Assembly: GCA_036939975.1 (NCBI GenBank)
Contig: JALLPB010000069.1
Coordinates: 1 to 25,897 of the forward strand
DNA length: 25,897 nucleotides
DNA from: Cyclostephanos tholiformis
Lineage: Eukaryota; Bacillariophyta; Thalassiosirophyceae; Thalassiosirales; Thalassiosiraceae
Reading direction: 5' to 3'
The notes beneath the pieces were generated by a model. The model saw only the letters and a program-made list of their open reading frames with translations, did not search any database and was not told the origin of the DNA. Position 1 is the first letter of the stretch. Every line of letters starts with the position of its first letter. Both the position numbers and the translations under genes were made by a program. Of this stretch, positions 1 to 8,899 are shown in pieces.

Positions 1-18
1 CGCTGTCCAGGGACAGCG
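1..18. repeat. Short perfect inverted repeat at window edge
   Basis: The first 18 bases read CGCTGTCC-AG-GGACAGCG, a perfect 8-base inverted repeat with a 2-base centre. It may be the edge of a larger hairpin or mobile-element end cut by the window. The remaining sequence up to the first gene (19-289) holds pyrimidine-rich and poly-C/poly-T tracts but no convincing gene. Confidence 0.4.
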
Positions 19-289
19 GTTTTTGAAAATGTATGTTAGATGGATAGTTTTTCCATAATATTACTATTATCTAGCTTTTTACTCGTTCGTGGATTTTCTT
101 CCAGAGAGGTCGCGCCACGAATTTTTTATATTTTTCCCGCCAAAAAAGCCCAAGATGTTCGTTGGGAGGTGCGGTGGTGGCGCGCGTTGATTCTTCCCCC
201 CCCCCTTTTTTTTCGAGCTTTCCGCCCCCGTTACCCGGATCCGGAACGACGAAGGGCGACACACACGATGAACATTGAAGTCGAGTACG

Positions 290-1432
290 ATGTCAACGTC
301 CTCCTCGTCGTCCCCCCCTTTCCCCCACGACGAAGATGGCGTCGATGGCCATCAATGCAATGATGATGACGATGATGGCCGTCGTTTATCGCTACTGCCC
401 CGGGTGGACCACGATGAAACGATAATCGTCGGCGAAACGAAATGGCTTAGACTCGAGACGCTGTCCTACCTCGTTGAGTCGCACGACGATGACGACGATG
501 ACGACGACGACGACGACGCCCCCCACCCCGTTCTTCCCCCGTCGCATGATGCAGCTGCCCCCCTCTCCCCGCCTCGTGCGAGGGGGAATGTGGCGATGCG
601 AAGGTGGGATCGTGTCGTACGGACCACGAAGAGATCCGAAAGTTCGATCGACGCCGTTTTGATACTCGCAGTGTTGAGGAATCGTCGTCGCAGATACGAC
701 GACGACGACGACGACGAGGAGGATTTGCTGGTGTTGGTCAGGCAATATCGTCCGGCGGTGGACATGGACGTACTCGAACTGCCGGCGGGATTGATCGATG
801 ATGACGAAAATGCACACGAGGCGGCACTCAGGGAATTGAAAGAGGAGACGGGATACTTGGGTACCAACGTAGCGTCTGACGAAATCCCGATATTATTGGG
901 TACGTACCTGAGTCCTGGACTTACCAACGAGTGCGCGTGTCTCGTTAGGGTGGATGTCGATATGAATCGTCCGGAGAATAGGCGCGTATTCGACGCCCAT
1001 CGAGTTGATAATGAGAATACCAGCAGCAACGGCATTGGCGCGGCCAACTGCGATTATATGGAAACGGACGAGATAGAGAGGATGATGACGACGGTATTAT
1101 TGCCAATGACGAATGTGCTAAACTCGATTCACGAGTATTTGGCATGGGAGGGGGAAAGGGTGGGGGGGAGGATCAAATGCGGTATATTCACGGGATTGTA
1201 CAATCTGGCGGTGGGGATGGATATGGGCAACGCGATTAAGATGAAGACGACGAGGAGTTCCAGTACAACTACGACAGCGAAAAATGAAAAGGAGGTGGAG
1301 GTGGAGGTGGAGGAGGAGGGAGGAGGGGGCGATGAGGGGGGGGCGTCGTCCTCCTCCACCGTGGACGATGCCGCCACCGCTGCCATCTCCAACGAGGACG
1401 AAAAATTGTCATCGTCGTTGTCAGGTGTGTGA
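290..1432 (+). CDS. NUDIX hydrolase, ADP-ribose/ADP-sugar pyrophosphatase type
   Basis: Predicted 380 aa. It should hydrolyse a nucleoside diphosphate linked to another group (ADP-ribose or ADP-sugar type), using divalent metal held by the NUDIX box. The box is complete at about residues 167-189: G-x5-E-x7-REL-x-EE-x-G, read from GLIDDDE to RELKEETGY. The upstream VRQYRPAVDMDVLELPAG is the signature of the ADP-ribose pyrophosphatase/NUDT5 branch. I start at ATG 290 because the longer open frame from 275 opens with TTG. Both ends are low complexity: Asp runs near residues 68-78 and 140-146, and a Thr/Glu/Gly/Ser-rich C-terminal tail of about 80 residues. These make it longer than the usual ~200-aa family member and are probably disordered. 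No intron is needed. Exact substrate is inferred from family resemblance only. Confidence 0.85.
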   Translation: MSTSSSSSPPFPHDEDGVDGHQCNDDDDDGRRLSLLPRVDHDETIIVGETKWLRLETLSYLVESHDDDDDDDDDDDAPHPVLPPSHDAAAPLSPPRARGNVAMRRWDRVVRTTKRSESSIDAVLILAVLRNRRRRYDDDDDDEEDLLVLVRQYRPAVDMDVLELPAGLIDDDENAHEAALRELKEETGYLGTNVASDEIPILLGTYLSPGLTNECACLVRVDVDMNRPENRRVFDAHRVDNENTSSNGIGAANCDYMETDEIERMMTTVLLPMTNVLNSIHEYLAWEGERVGGRIKCGIFTGLYNLAVGMDMGNAIKMKTTRSSSTTTTAKNEKEVEVEVEEEGGGGDEGGASSSSTVDDAATAAISNEDEKLSSSLSGV

Positions 1433-1553
1433 TTGAGAAGAAATTAAGCATGCTCCCATCTCCCTTTTTTCTCTATCTCCCCTTATCTCACACATATGCC
1501 GATTTTAATACATGTGTAAACGACGTACGATACCGTCGGATTAATAAAAAAAA

Positions 1554-2684
1554 ATGCCTCGCACCCCCATCCCTTCATCATGCTCGGCAAATATATATGT
1601 AATATATATTCATCTCCCCCCAGCCGATGATTTCCCCCTAGTGATATTGGAATTTGAAGAAAACGAAAACGAGGAAGAAGTCATCCATCGTCGTCCCACA
1701 TCGGCAACCTCACAAGCCGTAACGTCGGCGTTGCGTTCTAGTGGTTTTCTATTGGTCAAGACCGATCTCCTGCCGTTGGAATTGCAACGTAGGACGCTAC
1801 GCGCAACTCGTCGATACCTGACGAATCGACGTCACGTCGAGCGGGGGAGGGTTATTTCTCATCCTACCGATCCGAAGGCGTATGCCATGATCGAGGGGAT
1901 GAATTCCCTTCGCGAATATGACGAATACGACGACGATGATGACGTCGACGACCGTCTCGTCGGCGACACGGAAGAGACGATCATGCCGTCGATGATGATG
2001 CACGACCTCGAGGAATGGTACCGTGCGATGCGCGAGACGAGGAACGCGTTGCTGCGATGTATATCCGTTGGATTGGGCATGGACGACGATGACGACATCG
2101 ACGTATTGGTGAGACTCCACGACGAGGACAACGACTCGTTGCGCCTGTTGGAGTACTCCCGTGGCGATGCCACCACCGGCAATCGATGCAAGGAGCACTC
2201 CGATTACGGCACATTGACGTTGCTATTGAACGACGGTATTAGCGGATTGGAGGCATACGTCGACGACGACGACGAAGTCGGGGGAGGATCATGGAGGCCT
2301 GTGCCATACGTGGAAGGTTGCATCGTGGTGAACGTCGGTTCGATATTGAGCAAATGGACGGGAGGAGCGCTTCGAGCGACGTTGCATCGCGTTGCTGGAC
2401 CCGCCTCCGTCGGTGTGAGGGGTGGGCGCGGTGGCGCGTACGCGGAGTCCCTGTTACGTGGGGTGTCGGTCCCGAGGTACTCGATCGCGTACTTTGCCGA
2501 TCCGAACGGCGATGTGATCATCGACGCGGACGAGCTCGTCGTAGGCGATGACGACGCTATCAGGGGGAAATTCCAAATGAGCGTCCTGGATTACATTCGG
2601 TGGAGATCGTACGGCGGGGGATCCGACAGGAGCGGCGTGGCATTCACATCGATGGAGAAGTCGCGACTTGCGAATATCAGATGA
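1554..2684 (+). CDS. 2-oxoglutarate/Fe(II)-dependent oxygenase, IPNS-like fold
   Basis: Predicted 376 aa, reading from ATG 1554 in one frame. It belongs to the plant/fungal 2OG-Fe(II) dioxygenase superfamily (isopenicillin N synthase-like), which couples 2-oxoglutarate decarboxylation to hydroxylation or related oxidation. The iron ligands are visible: H215 and D217 in EHSDYGTLTLL and H278 in ATLHRV. R308 and S310 in VPRYSIAYF form the R-x-S motif that binds 2-oxoglutarate. The N-terminal helix (SALRSSGFLLVKTDLL) is typical. Asp-rich inserts occur near residues 125-132, 176-180 and 237-242. The start lies only 121 bases after the NUDIX stop, inside an A-rich stretch that also looks like that gene's polyadenylation region. 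The first ~25 residues are unlike the family; an upstream exon ending in an intron near 1514-1621 is possible. Substrate unknown. Confidence 0.82.
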   Translation: MPRTPIPSSCSANIYVIYIHLPPADDFPLVILEFEENENEEEVIHRRPTSATSQAVTSALRSSGFLLVKTDLLPLELQRRTLRATRRYLTNRRHVERGRVISHPTDPKAYAMIEGMNSLREYDEYDDDDDVDDRLVGDTEETIMPSMMMHDLEEWYRAMRETRNALLRCISVGLGMDDDDDIDVLVRLHDEDNDSLRLLEYSRGDATTGNRCKEHSDYGTLTLLLNDGISGLEAYVDDDDEVGGGSWRPVPYVEGCIVVNVGSILSKWTGGALRATLHRVAGPASVGVRGGRGGAYAESLLRGVSVPRYSIAYFADPNGDVIIDADELVVGDDDAIRGKFQMSVLDYIRWRSYGGGSDRSGVAFTSMEKSRLANIR

Positions 2685-2884
2685 CGCCTCCTCGACGTCG
2701 AGAAAAAAAATTAAAAAGCATTCCACGGAAGCGCCAGTTGATTATGGTCAAATTGATGTTGTTCGAACGTTGACATTTTCGTGGCAGAATTATAAATCGG
2801 GAACAAGAGTATAAAGTTTAGGCACGTTATATCCTCATCAGTTCATCGTCGTCGGGGAGGGAGGGTACCGCCCCGCGCAACCCG

Positions 2885-2996
2885 ATGCCGCCGTCGGGAA
2901 ATTACGTGCAAGTACCGATCGTACCGATGACGACGACGACGTCGTCGTCGTACTATCACGATTCGCGTATGGGGCGCACGACGATCGGGGGGGCGC

Positions 2997-3027
<31 letters not shown>

Positions 3028-3127
3028 CGTCGCCACTCCCGCGGGATCGACGACGACGACGACCACGACGCGTCGTCATCGTCCTCGTCGTCCTCGTCGT
3101 CGCGATGTACTTCCCCCCCCTTATTAG
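2885..3127 (+). CDS. Doubtful low-complexity ORF, Asp- and Thr-rich
   Basis: An 80-codon ORF from ATG 2885 to TAG. It consists mostly of a Thr/Ser stretch, a 9-Asp run from a GAC repeat (2999-3025), a Thr run and an Arg/Pro tail. A TATA-like GTATAAAG lies about 75 bases upstream. No domain is recognisable, and the reverse strand is also open here because of the triplet repeats. It may be a real short protein, a 5' leader of the next gene, or non-coding sequence. Confidence 0.25.
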
Positions 3128-3185
3128 GTATAAAATAATGATTTTTTTTTGTTCATCGCAGGGATTCTGAGACAGGTAATTAGGA

Positions 3186-3289
3186 ATGGCATCCCTTTTT
3201 GATAACTCGTCCGATTCGGACAACTCATCATTCGGGATGAAAAGCGAATCGGATGTAGATGAAGATGATAAACCATTCACCGTAGAAGT
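3186..3289 (+). CDS. Probable first exon of the AlkB-like gene (joins 4351)
   Basis: From ATG 3186 the frame gives an acidic, Ser-rich N-terminus of 34 residues (begins MASLFDNSSDSDNSSFGMKS) before a GTGTAG donor at 3290. Splicing to the acceptor at 4350 keeps phase: GT plus T makes Val, and the protein continues into RPGRAVAKHCYDES. Both halves share the same character, with SNNSD/SDSGSD-type runs on each side. The implied intron is about 1,061 bases, much longer than others in this window, and contains an opposite-strand gene. Other intermediate exons are possible. The phase match and the TACTAAC branch site at 4330-4336 are what is seen; the joining is inference. Confidence 0.45.
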
Positions 3290-4107
3290 GTGTAGCCAGA
3301 TGAGCATCGTTTCTTTCCACATGTATTTGTTTCGTACTTTTTTCTTTTTTTATTCATGTAACGATCTCTCTCGCAACGTCCATCGTTTCCCCCTTCCCCT
3401 CCGCGTACTCCGCCATCGTAAGCCTTGCATCGACGGAAACAGTCCATATTGTTCCTTGCGATACATTCTGGAGTTTCTGGTTTATTTGTTATATCACGTG
3501 TGATTTTTTCGCCGCAGAGGAAGCAGGACATTTCCTTATTTTCTTTCAAACGTCGGCATGTTTTGCAGAATCTAGTGCTGGATCTCTTCTCTCCGCATCC
3601 CTCTGCATTACAGATTTTCGACATATTTACTTCTTTGATGCATTGAGAACATTTACATAATTTTGAATTCCACGAAACACCGCATCCGCAATCTACCGGT
3701 TTAAAAACGTATTCATTTTTATCGTCAGCCGTTGCGCACGATCGGCAGTGCGTGTAAGGGAACATTCCCTTACATCCCGGCCACTCTGGAATGGATCCCG
3801 CGGCCGGGACAACCAATGTTGATGCGGAAAAATTTCCGCATACAACGCACAAACGGTGTTCCGCGTTCTTTGGGTGGGGGATTACAAGAAACGGGTTCTC
3901 GATGGCGTGCCGGGCCAGAGCGACATGCTCTTCGTCTGGCCACGACACATCGGCCGCCGTGGGCGAAGGATTGACACCTACAGTCATCTTCCCCATGAGT
4001 ATGTTGGTGAGAGTTGCATTGTCGATTTGGTTCCCAGCAGCGGCTGCTTCCTTCTCGGCCGCCAGGGTGGTGCGCCTGGTATTTCCTGCGCCGCAGCCCC
4101 AACTCAT
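3277..4107 (-). CDS. Cysteine-rich, probable zinc-binding protein of unknown function
   Basis: A 276-aa ORF from ATG 4107. I do not recognise the family. The first ~80 residues are Ala-rich and soluble. Residues 87-227 carry a dense series of Cys pairs: C87/C90, C121/C124, C140/C142, C151/C153/C156, C166/C171, C181/C184, C195/C198, then C215, C223 and C227. This spacing suggests two or more zinc-binding modules, some perhaps with His ligands (H84, H120). The last ~45 residues are Gly/Arg/Lys-rich and may not be conserved. The gene lies inside the long presumed intron of the AlkB-like gene on the + strand, and its 3' end overlaps that gene's first exon by 13 bases. It lacks the GAC-run bias of the upstream genes. 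A nucleic-acid or chromatin role is possible but is inference. Confidence 0.6.
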   Translation of the reverse strand: MSWGCGAGNTRRTTLAAEKEAAAAGNQIDNATLTNILMGKMTVGVNPSPTAADVSWPDEEHVALARHAIENPFLVIPHPKNAEHRLCVVCGNFSASTLVVPAAGSIPEWPGCKGMFPYTHCRSCATADDKNEYVFKPVDCGCGVSWNSKLCKCSQCIKEVNMSKICNAEGCGEKRSSTRFCKTCRRLKENKEMSCFLCGEKITRDITNKPETPECIARNNMDCFRRCKAYDGGVRGGEGGNDGRCERDRYMNKKRKKYETNTCGKKRCSSGYTLLR

Positions 4108-4329
4108 GATGGTGCAGTGTGTGCGGTGTGAATGTTGTTACCTAGAGGATAGGATGATCAAATCATTGGTTGGTTTAAAAAAAAAATGACAATCTTCTTT
4201 AGGCTTCATTTGGCGATAGGATTTGCGAGTCTGCGAGAGCGCCCCCCCTCCCCATCAAAGCCGACTGCTATCTACCTAGAGCAATGCGCACACACCGCCC
4301 TCTACACCGAGCAAACAATCGGAACCTCC

Positions 4330-4350
4330 TACTAACCCCTATCGCGCAAG
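4330..4350 (+). other. Intron 3' end with TACTAAC branch site
   Basis: A perfect TACTAAC branch-point consensus at 4330-4336 is followed 14 bases later by a CAAG acceptor ending at 4350. All three frames upstream run into stops soon, while the frame after 4350 is open to 5506, so this marks the start of the main exon. Confidence 0.6.
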
Positions 4351-5506
4351 TCGTCCTGGTAGGGCTGTTGCAAAACACTGTTATGATGAGTCTAACAACT
4401 CGGATTCTGGTAGTGATGTCTCACCTTCTCGCAACAAGAAGAAGAGGATTCCATTTTCTCCGGTGGAGAACCGCCCCAGCTTACGACCTGGGCGTATGGT
4501 CAGCGTTGACCGTGTTACCGATGAGAACCCGCAAAGGGCCTCTGACCCAGTCTTGACTTTGAAGCTCAATGTGGAGACCAAACCGAAGATGTACATCTTC
4601 AGCTCCTATGAGTCATTTCTCGGCCATCGGGATCAAAACAGAACTCCAATGCTTGCTAATACTCCGGTTGTGCCTGCTGAGGAAGTACTCGCACTCTACA
4701 AGAACCAAATTGCAGTCCCCATGGGTGCTACCAATAGGGTCTGTTCTCTGTTCGCATCTCTAGCGAGGATCTTGATTGTGTACCAAGATCCTCAAAAGGA
4801 AGGTATTCGTGGAAAAACCGGCCCAACCGATCACAGCTTTGATCGGACTGGCTGTTCCATCCACTCTGATTCGAAATACAGAACTAACCCAAATATCAAT
4901 CCCAAAGCTCCTGCAGATCTTCCATTAGCCTTGAAGACAGTTCAAAACTGTGCAATCTTCAATGCAGTCCTCGGATTCATTGAGAGACTGACCTTGAAGC
5001 TAGGTCGAATCAAGGAAATACCCTTCCGGATGCACATGATCCGGTACATGTGTGGCAATGGCATGGGCGAGCACAGTGATGGCCTGCGATTTTCCGATCG
5101 ACGAGAAGGTTACCGCATGCGGCTTGTGCTGAACCTGGGCGAGTCGCGAAAGATTCGCTTTCGAGCCTTTGAGCTTGACATGGATTTGGTCGCCTATGGA
5201 AGTGAGGACAATTTCGAGTTAGCGAAAGACAGTGAAGGCAATCGCCGTTATCCTGGAATCGATCACGAGATTGTGACAATCCCAGGCTTCAGTGCCTACC
5301 TCATGTCGTCGCACGGGAACGGAGGATGCTTCCTCTGCTACACCGACGAGTCGAGGAAGGTGGCCATCCAGGCCACGCACTCCGTCACGTGTATCGGTAA
5401 GAACAAGGGCGGTAGCGGAGCCTTCGTCTGCGACTTCGTGGTAGAGGATATTAGGGCTGCAATGCAAGCCCTCCGCGACTTTCGTGGAATGGTACTAGAT
5501 AGCTAA
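4351..5506 (+). CDS. AlkB-like 2OG-Fe(II) dioxygenase domain protein, main exon
   Basis: This exon encodes 385 residues after splicing, for a 419-aa protein if joined to 3186-3289. There is no early ATG; the first in-frame Met is in GRMVSV near 4496, so an upstream exon is likely. The C-terminal half resembles a double-stranded beta-helix oxygenase: RYMCGNGMGEHSDG supplies H276 and D278, RMRLVLNLGESRKIRFRAF and IPGFSAYLM look like core strands, and the distal His is probably H378 in ATHSVTCIG (H356 is an alternative). The spacing is wider than in AlkB (about 102 residues) and the usual R-x5-R is not obvious, replaced by GKNKGG. Such enzymes repair or demethylate nucleic acid bases or hydroxylate protein; the substrate here is unknown. 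The N-terminal ~40 residues of this exon are Ser/Asp- then Lys-rich (NKKKR), a possible nuclear signal. Confidence 0.6.
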
Positions 5507-5627
5507 CACAAACGCAGGAATAGGATTAACAAGTTCGATTGTCGCAAATTATCTTTTTCAATCTTATAACTATAGTTTCATCAAAAATAACGGATCTAAT
5601 CACCAGGCATGATGTTTGCGTTTGTGT
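5506..5627. repeat. 11-base inverted repeat pair
   Basis: ACACAAACGCA at 5506-5516 is matched by its exact reverse complement at 5617-5627. The left arm overlaps the last base of the AlkB-like stop codon. The space 5507-5787 between the two convergent genes is otherwise AT-rich 3' sequence with no gene that I can see. The pair could be a 3' stem or a degenerate element end. Confidence 0.4.
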
Positions 5628-5787
5628 CACCACTCACTGGGGTTAAGGCCAGAAGATACGATGAAAAGCACACTTCTTGGGCACAATCTGACCGAATGGT
5701 TGTGAAATCAGAAATCAAGGTATGAAAAAAATAAATCGCATCGGGACTTTGGGACATCTGTAGCATGACACGAGATATTGAATAGCT

Positions 5788-7177
5788 TTACTCTGCTGAT
5801 AAGTCATCCTCGCCTTTTCGTTTCTGCCAATTCATCCGCGACCTCGCCTTGGAAGCGGCATGTTGTGCTGCCTTCGCCGTCGAGTTCCTCGGGCGTGGAC
5901 ACTTCTTCGCTACCTTTTCGCACCACGGGCACATGTCTATAAGTTCGCAAGTCCTCGCGTCCACTACGTCAATCGGTGCATTACTCTTACACGGGCAATT
6001 TTCATTCTGACAGCAGAGCAAATGATCGTTCAACTCTGTCAGAGGCGCATCGCAATACTCGCATTTTCTGTTCATTTCGTCATTCGTGCGAAATAAACCC
6101 TTATCATAAAGATCCTTGTATGCGCACGTCGTGTTTTGGCAGAACCAATGATTCATCATCTTTGTAAGGACATATAATTTAACAGATTTGTTCTGATTGC
6201 CCCAGCAAACTGCATCGTATCCAGATTCGAATTCGTCTCGTCGGAACCACTCGGTCTCCCTAGTGAGATGGTGGGATATGTCTGAGAGAGTTACCATACG
6301 CCCCCCAATCTGCATGTTGGCGAACAATCGCGCGAGGAAGGAATCCAAATCTTGCCATTTGGCGTCTTGATTGGACCTCATGCCAAATACATCTCCGGCA
6401 TTATTGATGAATATGACGAGTCCCCTCCGTACCTCCATCGATATCGATTCGTCCTCGAATAAGAGGAATCGACGTAACTTCTCGTCGTGGCATCCACTGT
6501 CGTCGGGGACGACGGCGCGCGAAAAGTCTGCATTCAGCAAACTGACCATGGTCGAATTCGGCGGATCGTAGCGCAGACTTTCCAATACCCCCTGAAGCAA
6601 CGCCTCCGCCACGAGGTGCCGGCCCTTCATTATTTCCACCCCCCTCGCGGGAACGCCGTGCGACCAGCCCGCCTGAAGCGCCTGTATGCCGATGCCATGT
6701 CCAATGTCGACGAAGGCCGTAATCTTCGCGCCGGGAGGACCCTCGAGACGACGACGATCGATATCCCCCGTGGTATCACCGCCCAGTCCTCCCCCCTCCG
6801 GTACGCCCACGTCCGCCTTTCCCTCGAGGACGTCGAATACGCGGAACATCCCATCGATGCTGTATCTGCCGTATTCGGCCCCAGTCTGATACCTACCCCC
6901 GCCGTCCGCGACGTGCGATTTGTTCATGTCGTTGGCATTGCCGTGCTTTATGATCTGTCCGCCCTCGATGCCATCGTATCCCCCCTGCTTGTCAATGAAC
7001 ATGTCGACTGCCTCCTTGAACTCGTGACGGCTTAGCAAGCGACATGGAGGAACATCGCCATATGCAAGTCGTAACTTCGACCGTTCGGCCTCTTCCAAGG
7101 ATAGTCTTATGGCCCTGTCGAGTTCCGAGTCCTCGTCGACTATGCCGGCGTCGGCATCCTGCATTGACGGGTCCGAA

Positions 7178-7213
<36 letters not shown>

Positions 7214-7746
7214 ATGTCTCGTTCCTCCGTCGTCGAGGCGTCCCCCCTCGCATTGGCGGGACGCTTTTCGTCGTCCCCTCCATCGTTCCTTGGGGCCGTC
7301 ATCGTCGTCATCGTCGTCATCGTCGCCTCCCTCGCGGTCGTCGAATGTCGTTCCCCCCGAACTGCAATGACGTTCCTCTCCCGGAAAAAGGGATGGCAGG
7401 GATGGGGAAGAGACAATTCCCTCCTCCTCTTCGTCGAGTCCATGTTGTTCGCGACCGTCGTCAACGCCACCGACGTTGCCTTCGGCACGATCCCGAATTC
7501 ATTCTCGCCATCGTCGATTATTACATCGTCCATCGCGATCATCCTTCCCCCACCCTCGTCGATAATCCCAAGCCCCACCCCGGCGTCGATGGATGATGGT
7601 TCGTACTTCCCATCATCCCCCCCCCCCGCGTCGGCAAGAGGCAGCGCCCTCTTCTTATTATTACTCGCCAATTCGTGTCCATATTGAAGGTCGTCGTCTT
7701 CGTCGTCGGAATCGGCCAGGTTTATTACATCCAAGCGTCGGACCAT
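5788..7746 (-). CDS. DOT1-like histone lysine methyltransferase with UIM and Cys-rich tail
   Basis: Predicted 652 aa from ATG 7746, no intron needed. The central domain (about 340-530) matches DOT1, the non-SET enzyme that methylates H3K79 in nucleosomes. Motif I is FVDIGHGIGIQALQAG (345-360), followed by GVEIMKG (369-375), a NADF element (405-408, like the DOT1 GDF) and FINNAGDVFG (446-455, like DOT1 VNNFAFG) with LFANMQIGGRMV (474-485). Residues 204-221 contain a near-perfect ubiquitin-interacting motif, SELDRAIRLSLEEAE. Residues 6-19 (DVINLADSDDEDDD) look like a SUMO-interacting motif. The C-terminus (536-616) has about 15 Cys in CxxC and CxC arrangements, probably zinc-binding. A poly-Ser run (~180-191) comes from a GAC repeat read on this strand. 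Its promoter is shared with the DUF1995 gene. H3K79 specificity is inferred. Confidence 0.8.
7178..7210. repeat. (GAC)11 microsatellite inside the DOT1-like gene
   Basis: Eleven perfect GAC units on the + strand, read on the - strand as TCG codons and giving the poly-Ser linker just before the UIM of the DOT1-like protein. Length changes in whole units would not disturb the frame. Confidence 0.9.
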
Positions 7747-8206
7747 TGGGATCTATATTATGAGGGGAGCGAGGAGTGAGTATGGTAGAGTAGGAGTGCG
7801 AGACGACGAACGACGTTGCAGTGTACTACAGTGTCCAGTACAGTTGTCCCGAGGAAAAAATCTAGATTTTTGCTTTTAAACTATTCCTACAGTAGCCCCA
7901 AACGAGAACTTAGGAGGAAGAAGAGGCGGCCTAACTTCTCGTAGAGATATTTACTATAGGAATAGTACGGAGGAAAAAATCTAGATTTTTGCCTCGGGAC
8001 AATTGTACTGGGCACTGTATTAAGTAGCAGTGATGCAGGTTTCGAATCCAGTCCCGGCCTTACGGTATCCCAGAAAAAAATAAAAACAATGAGTCATACA
8101 AGCCGCTCCTCTCTAGAGAGATCGTTGAGACTCACTCTCGTCAGAACTCTTGCCCTCTTGGTTTGGCATTGCCGAAAAGGTTCCGCTTTCGCATAAAATC
8201 ACATCG
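7747..8206. promoter_or_regulatory. Divergent promoter region carrying a MITE
   Basis: The 460 bases between the start codons of the DOT1-like gene (-) and the DUF1995 gene (+) must contain both promoters. The middle is occupied by a 189-base inverted-repeat element (7829-8017), beginning 82 bases upstream of the DOT1-like ATG. No ORF is supported here. Confidence 0.55.
7829..8017. mobile_element. Tc1/mariner-type MITE with 66-base terminal inverted repeats
   Basis: A 189-base element with arms at 7829-7894 and 7952-8017. The left arm begins CAGTGTCCAGTACAGTTGTC; the reverse complement of the right arm begins CAGTGCCCAGTACAATTGTC. The two arms agree at roughly 85% of positions and both contain the internal palindrome AAAATCTAGATTTT. 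The element is flanked by TA on both sides (7827-7828 and 8018-8019), the target duplication of Tc1/mariner transposases, and CAGTG ends are common in that superfamily. The ~57-base centre has no coding capacity, so it is non-autonomous. The high arm identity suggests fairly recent activity or selection on the fold. Confidence 0.85.
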
Positions 8207-8899
8207 ATGGTGCGGACCATCCACGCCAATGTTGGCGTCTTCGTCGCCACCGTCGCCGCCGTCGCACTCTCCGCGCGATCGTCGATCGCCTTCTCCCCGT
8301 CGACATCCTCCCGGCGTCCGTCGTCGTCGTCGTCGTCGTCGTCGTCCCTCGTCGCGCTTCGCATGACGACGACCCCGCCGCCATCCCCCCCCAACTCCTC
8401 CGGTACCGACGACCATGTGGCCAAGCTCCTCGCTAGGGCCAGGGCTCTGAGGGAGGAGGCGGCATTACTGTCGGGAAGGACCATCGAGGAGATGGAGGCG
8501 GAGAGAGAGCGGGAGAGGGATCTCGAGCGGGAGCGTCGAGGGAGGACGGCGAGGACGGACATCGCCGTCGGCGTCTCGATGGATCGCGGCGTCGGGGGCG
8601 GGGGAGGCGGGGGGATCATCGTGCCGGTACCGGAGGACGCCGCGGCGCAGGTGCGGCAGGCGGCGTCCGCGATCGAACGCGCGTACGCCGACGGCATGAC
8701 GAGGCAGACGGTACGACTCGCCCTCCTCGCGATGGACGGGTCCATGTCCGACGAAATCAACGAGTGGCCCGGCGGTTCGAGGCAGATGTACAGGGAGGCG
8801 GGACGGCCCCTCTCCGAGATGCTATTGAGGGAGATCAGGGCATATGCGAAGGTGGACTCGTCGACGTCGTCGTCGTCGTCGTCCGCGGACGCGTCATCG

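Noticed and set aside
1514..1621. Possible intron in the 5' part of the 2OG oxygenase gene
   Set aside because: GTAAAC donor and CCCCAG acceptor exist, but no convincing upstream exon with an ATG was found, and ATG 1554 gives a full-length frame.
2843..3322. 159-codon minus-strand ORF with Val and Arg runs
   Set aside because: Open only because it is the complement of GAC/ACG repeats; no protein-like features.
8036..8062. tRNA-like B-box sequence (GGTTTCGAATCC) just after the MITE
   Set aside because: It has one base too many for a T arm, the closing pairs do not form, and the 70 bases upstream belong to the MITE with no D or anticodon arm.
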